From Xanthoparmelia taractica (Eukaryota; Ascomycota; Lecanoromycetes; Lecanorales; Parmeliaceae), in assembly GCA_033085395.1 (NCBI GenBank), contig JANQBS010000031.1, forward strand, positions 1-64,000: 64,000 nt of DNA, given 5' to 3'. Of this stretch, positions 21,905-32,569 are shown in pieces. Positions within the stretch are counted from its first letter, which is position 1. The number at the start of each line of letters is the position of its first letter. The translations under genes were made by a program, and so were the position numbers. Below the pieces are notes generated by a model, which searched no databases, was not told the DNA's origin, and saw only the letters and a program-made list of their open reading frames with translations.

Positions 21905-22570
21905 GTATCGTTGCTGCAGCGTCGAATTCGCTGTTTGTATCAAACGTTCTGATGAGAATGAGTGGCACGGAACCTCTTTTTCCACACCTGGCTAGATACC
22001 TAACGAAGTCCATTGAACTTCAGTTACCATGCCTTTCTTGTCTGGAAATATGCGAGATTGCAACGAGCGTTAAGGGTAGCTCTCGAAGTATTAGTAGTTG
22101 GTGACTTCGACTCGGGTTTGGCTTGTAAAGACGCGTAAGGCTGATTGAGGTTACATTCTAAGGGAGGTGATATGGTATACAAGACGGGATAAAGTTGAAA
22201 GTCAGTAAAAGCACGATAAGAACACAACAGGGGAAGCCATCAGTGTTGGTAAGAGAGATAAGAATTGTCTTAATATAGTAACCAATCTCAGAAATGTGTG
22301 TAATGAGTAGGGACGCATTCACGATGTTTTGGTAGTGATAGTATTGATACTGTGGATGGAGGAGTACAGCGATACGACCCGCAATCATGCGCGCATGCTG
22401 GCTCTCTGTCAATGTTCGCAAAAGTGTGAGCGAATTCGACACGTAAGACAAAACTTTGGTAGACCAGACTTCAATGCATTCGGCTAATCATCACTATCTG
22501 AGTAAGGCCAGAAGTGGACATCTGGCCTATGCAATCAAACGCTCGTTGTAATTTCCTAGTTCGCCAGCAC
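21905..22570. other. Convergent 3' region, no gene seen
   Basis: The interval between the RRM-like gene and the 3' end of RPL35 has no supported frame. It probably contains both 3' UTRs. Confidence 0.45.
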
Positions 22571-23185
22571 TTAAACCTCAGCCTGTATGCATGGTTAGCC
22601 ACCATTTCTAAAAGGTCTCAGACACACAGCCAGGCAAGTGTAAAGTCCAATCGCCAACTGTCGCCGCCAGAGTAGATGCCCAACATACCTTCACAGCATA
22701 CTTCCTTTGCGGGAAATGTGTGGACTTCTTCTTTTGCTTCTCCGTCATGATGGTCGCCTCATGCTTGCTCAACCGCCTCCTGATCGCTCGGGTCTTCTTT
22801 GGGCGCAGATCGAGGGGAAGATACTTCTTCTTTGCATAGAAGAGGCGTAATTGTTGCCGTTGGTTGGAGTTGATGACTGTGAGGACACGGGCAATGGATT
22901 TGCGGAGGTCATGGCTGTATTGCACAGAAGTACATGTTAGCTTCCCTGAAGCCTCATATCAATGGCGGACGAAATTTGACAATACGCACATCTTGTGGAG
23001 CTTCGATGAAGGGCCTCCAGCGATCTTCTGTGTGCGGAGTTGACCCAGCTCTGTCTTGAGGTCCACGAGTTGCTTCTTCAGATCATCCTTGCTCTTGCCC
23101 CAGAGCTGACCGGTGCGGACTTTTGAGGTGGACTATACCCTGCATCAGCGTGTCACAGTGTCGCCAGATTCGCTCGACTTACCAT
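22571..23185 (-). CDS. RPL35: 60S ribosomal protein L35 (uL29)
   Basis: Four exons in transcript order: 23185-23183, 23132-22990, 22914-22689 and 22582-22571, giving 127 residues. The sequence is highly conserved: VRTGQLWGKSKDDLKKQL, LRTQKIAGGPSSKLHKI, HDLRKSIARVLTVINSNQRQ, KKYLPLDLRPKKTRAIRR, and the Lys-rich C-terminus ending RKYAVKAEV. The protein sits near the peptide exit tunnel of the large subunit. Two short exons are notable. The first coding exon is the ATG alone, followed by GTAAGT. The last carries only four codons (Ala-Glu-Val-stop); without that splice the frame runs into 31 unrelated residues. The start codons of this gene and of GOS1 are 266 bases apart and point in opposite directions. 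Confidence 0.95.
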
Positions 23186-23451
23186 GTTGATAGGCTGTCG
23201 TGGTTGTCAAAGATGTCCGAGATGTCGTTGCTGGCAATCATCCAAATGTGCGGCGGAAACTTCTTGGCTTCCTTAGCGCAAATATTAGCGAGCCGCAGCG
23301 CCAAGACCCGAAGACATCTCCAAAGTCCGATATTTGAGGTATCTGTCTTTTCTATTTCTCTCAATGGAGTTCTCATGAACATGGTCAAGGTTCATGATAC
23401 GAAGTCTACCATAATCAATCTTTGTAGCTATATAGACGGCCTCCAAGTAAT
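23186..23451. promoter_or_regulatory. Bidirectional promoter of RPL35 and GOS1
   Basis: Only 266 bases separate the two divergent start codons, so this interval must hold both 5' leaders and both core promoters unless upstream UTR exons exist. No TATA box is evident. Confidence 0.55.
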
Positions 23452-24261
23452 ATGTCGTCCGCCACGGGTAATGGATGGGCTCAACTCCGCCAGCAAACAA
23501 GAACCTTGGAATCCCAGGTACATCATCCTATGCCATTCCGAAATGCTTTTGTTTGGGTCCTAACACGGTATAGACAGAAGGCTACTTCCATAAATACTCC
23601 CAGTTCTCCCAAGCCACCACAATACCTCCAAAGCCTACAGATGACGAACAGCAGACCGAGGCAACCATCCAAGACTTGCTCGAGAAAGTACGCAGCTCCT
23701 TGCCCTCCATTCTACAAAATCTCTAGCATGGGACTCGGCTGACATGTCCCCTCTTAGCGAGAAGCCCTCATCGCCCAACTCAGCCGTCTCCTTGACTCCG
23801 AATCCCCCCTAACCACATCCGCCCTAAAATCCAACAACCTCACCCGCCACCGCGAAATCCTCCTCGACCACCGCCGCGAGCTCCTCCGCCTCAAATCCTC
23901 CATGACCGACGCCCGCCACCGCGCCAACCTCCTCTCCACCGTCCGCTCCGATATCTCCGCTTACCGCAACTCGAACCCCGCGGACGCGGAGGCAGACTAC
24001 ATGCTTGACGAGAGGAATCGAATTGATAGGAGCCATAGCGTTGCGGACGGGGTGCTGAGTCAGGCGTATGCGATCAACGAGAATTTTAGCACGCAGAGGG
24101 AGACGTTGGCGAGTGTTAATAGGAGGATTGTCGGGGCGGCCAGTCAGGTGCCGGGGCTTAATAGTTTGATTGGGAGGATTGGGGCGAAGAAGAGGAGGGA
24201 TGGGATTATTTTGGGGAGTTTTATTGCGTTGTGTTTTCTGCTGCTGCTGTGGTTTATGTGA
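23452..24261 (+). CDS. GOS1: Golgi SNARE Gos1 (GS28/GOSR1)
   Basis: Three exons, 23452-23517, 23574-23687 and 23758-24261, give 227 residues, the usual length. The N-terminus WAQLRQQTRTLESQTE...FHKYSQF is the conserved start of the Habc-type region. A long heptad-rich segment follows, with the SNARE motif preceding the end (ERNRIDRSHSVADGVLSQAY, then VNRRIVGAASQVPGLNSLIG). A C-terminal membrane anchor is IILGSFIALCFLLLLWFM with no luminal tail. As a Qb-SNARE it acts in ER-Golgi and intra-Golgi fusion with Sed5 and Ykt6 partners. Removal of both introns is needed to connect the N-terminal motif to the helical body. Confidence 0.93.
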
Positions 24262-24367
24262 TACCTGGGCAAAAGAACTTGGGCAGCATGGCGTTTGGTG
24301 TCTGACATGAGTGGAGAACATCCTGTACGACTGGGGTATCTAGCATTTCAAATTCTGTTGTACACCG

Positions 24368-25430
24368 TCACCCCTGTGCTTTCGCAGCAACAGTCTTCTC
24401 CACAGTCTTCCCCCCACCCTCCGGCTTTCTACTGCTCTCAACCAGCCTGCTCACAACCTCAACCAATCCCTCCCTCTCCCCAGTATCCGCATCCCCACTT
24501 CCAGCCCACCTAATCCTACAATTTCCATCCACCAAATAAACATACCCCACCTTCCCATTCGCCATCCCAATACTATCTTTAACATCCTCCCCCACCCCCC
24601 TCCTAACAACAAAACTCCTCCCCCACTCCTCCCTCCTCTTCCCCTTCTTACTCCCCTCAAGAAACATCCGTATCAACCCCGCCTTCATCCAGTCCTCTTC
24701 AATATTAATCCACACCCTCTGCAACCCCTCTGCCTCCAACTTCCCAACCTCCCCCGCCAACGCCGGATTCTCCTTCTCCCCCACAAAAGTGAGCGTCTGC
24801 TCCTCCGCCCACGATCCGCTATAAACGCTAACAATCGACGTCTTGCCCATGAACGCCTCGGTCGTGGAAGCGCTTTGCCCGGGCGCAGCGAGGGTATACC
24901 CCACCATATTCGGGAAGAACCGCGCCGATTCCGCTTTGAAAAGCCGGGGCGAAGAAAGGAATGTTTTACCACGGTGGTGCTGCATGTTGGTCCATTCTCG
25001 GAAATACGGTTTCGCGACCTTCTTCGTCCTGGAAACCCCGTCGCATATGCCGATCAGTTGTTGCTATGTTTGATAAGGCGAAGGTTCAATGAATGAGGGT
25101 GGGAAGCGGAAAGGGGGGCTGTGGGGGAGGGGAAGGGGTCAAATACAATTCCTTGCGGCGCTCGAGATGTTTATCGTAGTTGAAGAAATCGGCCCTCCGT
25201 TCTCGCCATGTGCGGTCATCTATGCCACTATTTTCGCCGGGGATGGGCGGATTGGGCTGGCCGAGGGGACGGGTGAGGGGTTTGGGGGTGGGGGTTTTTG
25301 GCTTAGGGGGCGGAGGCAGTGTGGATGCGTGGCGGTACAGTCGCTGGAGATGTGAGTGGCAGGAGGGGCAGAGCCATTGGGTGAGGAGGAGGGACGGCGG
25401 TCTTGCTAGGAGGAAACGTGGTTGGAGCAT
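24368..25430 (-). CDS. ATP10: Mitochondrial F1F0 ATP synthase assembly factor Atp10
   Basis: Two exons, 25430-25147 and 25028-24368, give 314 residues. The N-terminal 60 residues are rich in Arg, Leu and Pro with two Cys and few acids (MLQPRFLLARPPSLL...), fitting a mitochondrial presequence. The diagnostic block spans the intron: NYDKHLERRKEL then TKKVAKPYFREWTNMQHH, followed by GKTFLSSPRLFKAESARFFP. Later segments VYSGSWAEEQTLTFV and VGYVYLVDGNCRIRWAGSG match the thioredoxin-like fold of the family. Atp10 is an inner-membrane chaperone for subunit 6 (Atp6) incorporation into F0. The ATG at 25430 was chosen over in-frame codons farther upstream because it gives a clean presequence. Confidence 0.9.
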
Positions 25431-25761
25431 TGCAGAAGTAGGTAAGTTGCGGGAATGTTTTTCGCTCGCACTGGTAAGGGTGGCATTACGTATAGGACAT
25501 TTCGTCTTTCCGATTGGTGGATAGAGATTGAGCATAGAGCAGAGAAGCATCGACCGTGAGGTTACAGTACGAATAGTAATAGAAAGGGTCAGGTCTGGTG
25601 TTTATGAGGAAGCGGCCTATGTTGTAGTGCTTTGGGCTCGAACAGCATTATTCCATTGCGACTTTGAGCCTATTGATAAGGTAGGAAAGCATTATAGGCG
25701 TGGTGCTACAGCCTCAGAAACCCTAAACAACGGCACAATGAACGTTTGGAAGATCCTTCTA

Positions 25762-27673
25762 TCATTCTATATTTCTCACGTAGCGATTCGCAACAATTTT
25801 CGCCTTCTTATCCACCTCAGCTCGATCTCGCTCTAGATCTCGCACGGCAGGATGCATCTCCAAAAGGTCACCTTCCATCTCGTGCAGCGAGACAATCTTC
25901 TCATCGAACGGCCGTGGCGGTAAGGGTTTGTCCATTGGACTCCACAGTTCATGGACCGCAGATTTTTCTTCTATCATCTCTGATGGGCCAGGGGGTGAAT
26001 CAAGTTCCGCTACTCCCTTGCGTTCGTGTAGTATTGGGTTGGAGATCCTAGGTCTCTTAGGATGTTGCCGAACGTATCGACGACGTAATAGAATGAAGAG
26101 TACAGTCAGGACAATGGCCAGTGAGGCGATTGCTGCAATGACTATGCCCGCAATGACAGCTCCGGGAAGATGCTCGGTGCTGGCAGAAGATGCTGACTTT
26201 GTATTGGGGGTAGTGCCGACTGTATTAACAGGGTCCTCATGCGCACCAAGCAGAGTTCCCAAAGCCGGTCTTGAGAAACCACCGGCTGGGGTCTGAACGG
26301 CAGCACTTCCATTCTCATTACCTCCTATGACGTTCGATATACTCGGATGAATTTCATAAGGCGCCGCACCTTCAGAAGGATTGTAATTCGAAGCCCACGT
26401 ATGGTTGTTAAGCGAAAACATTCCCAGACCTTGGGCAAACATTGGCGACCTGTCACAGCCTGTGGCATCTGGTGGCACGACTTGCTGACCAATGGGCTGG
26501 ACACCGCCCACCACGAGCATCGTGTGATTACCCAAGAGATTGCAGCTGTGGCGCGAGCGGCGATTGCTATCTTCGTTGACGCGAATCCACCGGAAGGAAG
26601 GTATGGATAGTACATAGACATTGCCGTCTGAACCTCCGAAAGAATTGCCCCAACCGCCAAAGACGTAGATGGAATGGCTACTTTGATCTGGCGCGCTAAC
26701 AATCACGGAACAGCCCATGTATCGCCATGGTGGTATGTCTCCTGTGGCCGCTTGCTGATACCACGTTCCAGTTCCAATATCGTAGACAGACACGTTTGCA
26801 AGCGGCAATTGATACGATGGGTCGGCTAGGTTGGAACTCTCCAGTCCAGATGGAGAGCCGGCGATATCTGTGAAACCCCCAAACGTAATCAAGGCTCCGT
26901 GCGAGCCGAGAGACTCGATGAGTGCCAGGTAACCTTCAGCTATAGTGCCTTCTGCGTTCATGTTGGAAGTCGAAGAGTTCTCGAAAGTAGCAGATCCCTC
27001 GTTAAACGTTACGAGGCCTTTGACCATGTATGGCGTAGAGTTGGTTTCGGCGTAAAAGCTTGGGTTGCTCAAAGGTGTAACGGCCCCACCTAGATAGTAG
27101 CCTACTGGGCCTCTTGAACTTTGTGCAGACATTCCAATAAGTACACGCTGGACAGGATCGCCACCTGGATTCATTTGTGACCATTGGCCTTCGCTTAAGT
27201 TATATTGATATACGGCGTTTGTTGCAGGTATCCCTGGAGCGCCAGGAGCCATGCTAATGGCACCACCAAAGAGATACAGGCTAGCACCGTCGGAGAATAT
27301 GCTTCCGTCGTTCAGACTGGGAGCGCTGGAGGCAGAAGTGGTGCCATTCTTGGATATGTGTCCCCATATTGAAGAGTCTGCGTTGCTGAATGGTTTCGAG
27401 AGATCGACCGTATCTATTGTATTTGGGATCGAAACCGATACATTACCATTCGTTACCTGGCCATGTCAGCACAAAACATGATGTACCAGGCCAAAGCCAC
27501 AGTCCAGGCCACCGAACCGTTCGAAACTCTCCACCATCGACATAGAGCTTGTCATTGACCACAATTGAGGAATGGTAAATCCGATTACAAAAAGTGCCAT
27601 TACTTTGGGTGACAGCCAGCGTCACCAGCAATGGGAGCAGTGAAATGAAGACAACTGCATGGCAGGCATGCAT
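25762..27673 (-). CDS. Secreted/type I membrane kelch-repeat protein
   Basis: Two exons, 27673-27518 and 27456-25762, give 616 residues. The N-terminus (MHACHAVVFISLLPLLVTLA) is a signal peptide. The ectodomain has kelch-type blades, visible as YHSSIVVNDKLYVDGGEF, LYLFGG, ALITFGG, IYVFGGWGN and LVVGG with spaced aromatic strands, plus many N-glycosylation sequons. One transmembrane helix lies at about 483-509 (AVIAGIVIAAIASLAIVLTV onward), followed by an Arg-rich stop-transfer and a Pro/acidic cytoplasmic tail. Similar kelch-TM proteins are common in filamentous ascomycetes and uncharacterised; a cell-surface or wall-sensing role is inference. The start at 27673 is the only ATG near the signal peptide; longer readings require non-ATG starts. 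The donor GTTCGG of the 61-base intron is weak but restores the frame exactly. Confidence 0.82.
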
Positions 27674-28913
27674 GATGGTGGTGAAGAACGACACATTGGC
27701 TGGTAGTGAGACGGGACGGACAGCATCTGGTAATAAAGAGGTGGAGCGAGAGAGCGTCTGACTTGGCGAAATGCCTTATCGGGCCGCATATTGCAACTCC
27801 TACCCCGCGAGCCACGATACGAAGTTCGAAGATGGTGTGGGACTTTCTGCATCATCAACGTCTGAGATGATGCGGTCCAACAGAATGAGCGCATCAGAAG
27901 ATAAAGGTGAAACCCAAGCAAGGCCAAACATACTGGAAACCGGAACGGCACGTGTCAGCGCATACTTCGTACAGCCGCATAAAAACGTTGCACTTGCAGA
28001 TCGGATGCTCCCCACAATTACTTTTATGGTCTACCTTTAAACCCTTGTAGCGAGCGAGACAATAATAGTGGAAAATGCTTAGCAGTAGTAGGACGGGGAT
28101 CATCTGTCCTAACTATGATATCTCTCGCTGTCAGGCGAAACCCTAAGCCATCCATGGAAGTTTCAATCCAGGCTCTGTCGTGGAATTCTCTTGCCGTGTC
28201 TCATCGGCCGCTCAAGATGGTAAGCCATCTGGGCGTAAACTGCAAGAGTCTTAATGCTAGAAAAATGCCAAGAAGACAGGAATCTGCCCGGACCTCACCC
28301 CGAATCGCGCATCGGGTGAGCGCCGCTGTATTGTCGCGCGATCTCGGTGAACCTCGCCCGACCACCTACCGGGCAAATACTTGGAGCATCTGGAAGCTTT
28401 TCACCGCTGACAGGTGTTGCTGAAACTATCTGGCAGGTGGTATATGCTTATGAATATCTGTTGAACGCCCAGGCGACTACTGGCGAGTATCTGCTACCCT
28501 TAAGACCTATCAAGTTCTATTGCCGTATTTTTAGCTTCTTGGCCAAAAGAAGCATCTTCTTAGCTTTTGTTCAGCTCGAAAGATCGGCTGATATCTTAAT
28601 AATGTTTTCATGCCAGCCGTTATATTTTCAAACGGAACTGGCTGTTTGAGCTCTTTGCTGGAGGATGGAGCATTTTGTCTGAGCTATGATAGTGCAAATC
28701 AATCAGAACGCCTCTGTAGCTCTGAGAAAACGCTAGTTGTTCAAGATGACGGAGATACGTGCAGAACAACCAGTGAGATTCTCCAACATCTCACCATAGC
28801 CATGGTTTTTCTTTAGTGTTATCTGTTACGAAGTCTTGGCACTCCTTGTCCACACCTATCTGACCCCGAGGCCCATAATTATTCAACCCACACATCAATA
28901 TTATTCCTTGATC
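27674..28913. other. Intergenic, no gene seen
   Basis: About 1.2 kb with only short frames, none with convincing starts, domains or splice logic. Confidence 0.45.
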
Positions 28914-29978
28914 ATGCCTGGTGGGGTCTCATTCTTTACCAGAACACGATGTAAGCGTATAAAAGACATTTTACAGAAGCCTCCTAGGTGGTTGTCTCTA
29001 TCATCTTCTGCAGCTAACCAGAGTCGGACGATCTCAGCACACTCGCAAAATTGGATATGTCTCTTACGTACGACTTACTGCAGACGGATGCTAATCAACT
29101 CACATCAAACGTCACTCAAGATATCTCGGATCATGATATTATGTTATACATCTACCAAGCGATATCAACCTCTGCTAACTACCAAGACTGCGTCGCCTAT
29201 CAACCATGCTCAAGCTATATTATACCCCAATCCAGCTTCAACACAGCCAAAAGTCATTGACGCCCACTCTCAGTATCTGGCAACAGAGCAGCTGACAAAT
29301 AATTTCAAGGATCCAAATACAGGCGACTCCTCAAATCTTCTTCCAGCAGCTCTCCTGCCTAAGAGTTGGTCCACAAATCATGAGAGCCTCATCCAAGATT
29401 TCAACAACCATTTTGACCACAACGCATACGGGATTCCACGTCCAATGCCCATCGCCCACGAGCGAACCAACATTGAAATCCTCATGGAATGTGATTCCCA
29501 ATATCTCCTGTACAATGCCATCACCGACACATTATTCCGCATCGACCATCCCATCAGTCTCAGCGAGATCTTGAAGGCTATGTATATGCCAGATTCAGAT
29601 TATCAGCAGAAAGAACTCGATCGACTTCCCAATGAAGAAGATTACCGAAACACCTACGGCTGGTCTTTTGACGCTGAGACCATGGGGACCATGCTTCAGA
29701 GAGTACCTACGCGGGAATATGGTCTTACTCATCTAACGTCGGTGATGACGCAGGAGAAGAAAGGGTTGTTGCTGTTTCGGCAGGATTGGGTTCAGCGGCC
29801 TTGGGACGAGGAATGGAAATATTTCATATGGGATCAGAATTCAATCTATCGTGTAGATGAGCCGACAAACCTTGATGATACGATTGATTTTCTCATGTCT
29901 AAGGGTTTCCCGAAGAACGAGAACCTACGAACTACGGAGCTAGAAGAAGTTGAGTGCGAGCGTGGTGATGGAATTTAA
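28914..29978 (+). CDS. Orphan hypothetical protein, 5' structure uncertain
   Basis: The C-terminal 240 codons (about 29250-29978) read as a convincing soluble acidic protein with many Trp, Tyr and Asp (for example WSTNHESLIQDFNNHF, AITDTLFRIDHPISL, KGLLLFRQDWVQRPWDEEWK, YFIWDQNSIYRVDEP). No domain is recognised. Upstream, the same frame is open to ATG 28914 but its composition is unnatural. A different frame starting at ATG 29057 looks more protein-like (MSLTYDLLQTDANQLTSN...) for about 45 codons before meeting the main frame. This suggests either an unrecognised intron or a frameshift between about 29110 and 29210. GTAAGC at 28951 with CTAACCAG near 29018 may mark a 5' UTR intron. The coordinates give the longest ATG-initiated frame (354 residues). 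Confidence 0.55.
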   Translation: MPGGVSFFTRTRCKRIKDILQKPPRWLSLSSSAANQSRTISAHSQNWICLLRTTYCRRMLINSHQTSLKISRIMILCYTSTKRYQPLLTTKTASPINHAQAILYPNPASTQPKVIDAHSQYLATEQLTNNFKDPNTGDSSNLLPAALLPKSWSTNHESLIQDFNNHFDHNAYGIPRPMPIAHERTNIEILMECDSQYLLYNAITDTLFRIDHPISLSEILKAMYMPDSDYQQKELDRLPNEEDYRNTYGWSFDAETMGTMLQRVPTREYGLTHLTSVMTQEKKGLLLFRQDWVQRPWDEEWKYFIWDQNSIYRVDEPTNLDDTIDFLMSKGFPKNENLRTTELEEVECERGDGI

Positions 29979-30946
29979 TTAATAGTCCACTTAAAATTCC
30001 AGCAACTTGTATCTCAATTTCCCACCAGACTCACTAGCAGAACGCGCTGATGAATCCGAAGAAACCACTTGCAGCTCTAGAAGCTTCAGCGCCCGGAACT
30101 GCATCAACCACCCCAGCAACACCACCAAGAGCGCCGCTGATAGTAGAGCACCAATTTGAATCCTCCTTCCCTTGCTCTACTTCGACATGCATAGAGTCTA
30201 TCAGAGGACCATCCACGCCACCAAGAAAGCGATCAACGGCAATAAAAGTAGATTATATGCACTAATACACTTTCCCGGTCTATACACTCCGACCATATCT
30301 ACTATATCCCATTCATCCATGTCTTATTTCACACTGCTCGCGCTGTCCTGCAGCAGCGACATCAGATGCAGTCGTAGAGGAGTACGACAGATCCCATGTG
30401 AAAGCCTCTTTTTTCCCCTTTCTGCCAAGCTACAAGCCCAAAGTTGTCCTATCGAAGTGCTAAGATTATGAGAGCTATTACTGAGACTTTGCAATAGAGA
30501 GAAAGAACTGGCGGAGGCCCTTACATGATCAAGGGGCGAACAGTGAGCTTTCTCCGATACCAACGGGCTCAAAGATGAGTACGGCCGGGATCTACAACGC
30601 TTTAATCAGATTCAAGATTACCCGATAATTATTAGCCGAGGTCAAGACTGCATGGGTGCTTTACTAAGTATAAGCTCTCTGGACATTCACCAATTTCAAG
30701 AGGAGATCTGGTCGACCCAGTCGCCTTCGGGGAGAGCAGTGTCGACCATCTTAGGTATAGACATACTTGGCACGTGGTGCATATCAATTGAGATCAAACG
30801 GCGGCTTTCGGTATCTTCGATGATTTGATTCGTATGTTGGCATTGAGTGTGTTCAGCATGTACAAAAGCCTCACTTCGGCGGCTGAAACTACGTGGCACT
30901 GGACGTGACATTGGATGAGTTACAAGCCCAGAAAACAAACCACACA
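29979..30946. other. Intergenic, no convincing gene
   Basis: At about 30034-30245 both strands are open. The minus-strand reading (Gly/Ala-rich, ending GFFGFISAFC) and the plus-strand reading (Pro/Ala-rich, from ATG 30050) are mirror images of one GC-biased segment, and neither has supporting splice sites. Nothing is seen from 30250 to 30946. Confidence 0.4.
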
Positions 30947-31696
30947 TCATGCCCTCAATTCCTCTTCCTTTACTCTTATGAAAGTCTCGAAGAACTCCTG
31001 TGTATCTTGCGCGCCACTAACCCGATGCACTCCTTGAATGACGAATATCGGGACCCCCGAATTCCCCATCCTTCGATTCTCCATGGCTTCAGCATCCACA
31101 ATGTCCCTACCCAGATCAGAATTCAGCCATTCTTCCACCTCCGGCCCATCGAGCCCTGCGTCTATAGCAATTTGACGGAGTATATCTCGAGACGAGATAT
31201 CCATTTCAAGCTCATGATAAGCCTCAAAGAGCTTTTCAACCAGCGCGTCTTGGACGCCAAGCGACTTTGTCTGGCTGAATTGAATCAAGCGATGCGCATC
31301 ACGTGTACCTCCGATCCTACCCCCGTATTTGAAATCAATCCCCACGGAGCGTCCAATCTGACTCAGACGCTGGGTCATCGCCGTCACTCGTTCTGGGCTT
31401 ATCCCACTCAATCTGCTCTCCGTCAATTCGCGCTTGTCGACACTCTCCGAAGATGGGTTGTCATTGTTGAGATAGTAAGGTCGCCAAGTGACCGAGAAAA
31501 CGTCGTCTTTTCCTCCCGGGTAAGTATACTGGTAGAGGGATATAGCCTTTTCCAGTGTCCGCTTGCCGATATAGCACCACTTAGCCCCACGATTATTGTC
31601 AGTTACTCTCTGGATCTTTGGTTTAGGAGACCAAGGCAAACAAACACGTACCGGACAAACGACATCGGAGATCACTCTAATGTCCACAACGACCAT
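30947..31696 (-). CDS. DsbA/FrnE-like thioredoxin-fold oxidoreductase
   Basis: Two exons, 31696-31652 and 31579-30947, give 225 residues. After MVVVDIRVISDVVCP the second exon starts WCYIGKRTLEKAI, creating the active-site CPWC (C14-C17) exactly at the splice junction. The helical insertion and the C-terminal GVPIFVIQG loop, with the cis-proline before the last strands, are typical of the DSBA/FrnE family (2-hydroxychromene-2-carboxylate isomerase-like). Members are cytosolic dithiol oxidoreductases or glutathione-dependent isomerases; the substrate is unknown. The 72-base intron contains no stop and is divisible by three, so an unspliced reading separates the two cysteines by 24 extra residues. 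The gene lies beside an NRPS remnant, but a shared function is not implied. Confidence 0.87.
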   Translation of the reverse strand: MVVVDIRVISDVVCPVRVCLPWSPKPKIQRVTDNNRGAKWCYIGKRTLEKAISLYQYTYPGGKDDVFSVTWRPYYLNNDNPSSESVDKRELTESRLSGISPERVTAMTQRLSQIGRSVGIDFKYGGRIGGTRDAHRLIQFSQTKSLGVQDALVEKLFEAYHELEMDISSRDILRQIAIDAGLDGPEVEEWLNSDLGRDIVDAEAMENRRMGNSGVPIFVIQGVHRVSGAQDTQEFFETFIRVKEEELRA

Positions 31697-32569
31697 GTTG
31701 AGCGAGTGCAAGAGCGCCGCTGCGTGTGAAATGTAGAATGAGGTGCTTTTCAAGATGCGATTCAGTTGTCTAAGTAGAAATAGATAATATATCAGGCTGC
31801 AATAAATGGGAGTGAAACCTCCGTTTTTGGGTCTAGGTTGGGGTGGGAATGCTGACTTTTAAGGTGCGACGTAGATCAGCGATCGTTGCTGCCTAGCAAC
31901 ACTACAGCCGAACAGCGAGACCCAGCTGGGCAAGCCATTGTTGCAATTCTTCTTCGGCACATATTGCTTTTGCTCGTCACATTGCTTTTTCTGGGACGAT
32001 AATGACTGGCTCATTATTGGGAGGGAGGGGGGGTAATTTTGCGAATGATAGCAATTCCCATGTTTTCCTTGTTCCTAGCACGAGCCCCATCTTAGTATGC
32101 TCTGAAGAGGAGTCAAAGATGCTGAGCTATCGTGAGTGCTATTGAGCAGCATGTTGCAAGATGAGGACATATCTGATATGCTTACAAGTGCAGCAGAACG
32201 GTATTCGCTTCTATAGGCTCATCTTGCAACGGAAATATTCGCATAAGAAACGATCATGAGATTGCCATTAAAGTGAGTCAATAGAACGAAATACTACTCA
32301 TCCATCATTTCATATAGCAATAGTCTACAATGCGCAAATGAAAATATCTCCGTCAATATCTACTGTAACGATGTACCATTGCTCGCGTACCAGCTTCCAA
32401 ATTACCATGTCGGCTACACACTACCATTTAACAATCTCCCTCAAAGCTCTTAGTAGAGCGCTATCCTAACCGTGTTCGTACTACGCCCATTTGCGCCCTG
32501 TACCGGGCCAAAGGTCCCCGACTGGAAGAGGGCTAGGTCCGACTAATTGATCCAGATTGTGGACAAGGT
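31697..32569. other. Intergenic, no gene seen
   Basis: This interval holds the promoter side of the DsbA-like gene and decayed sequence downstream of the NRPS remnant. No frame is supported. Confidence 0.4.

Noticed and set aside
28110..29260. Possible secondary-metabolite cluster around the NRPS relic
   Set aside because: None of the neighbouring genes is a recognisable tailoring enzyme, transporter or cluster regulator; the DsbA-like protein alone is not evidence.
30034..30245. Gly/Ala-rich minus-strand frame ending GFFGFISAFC
   Set aside because: The opposite strand is equally open, there is no upstream exon or acceptor, and no family is recognised.
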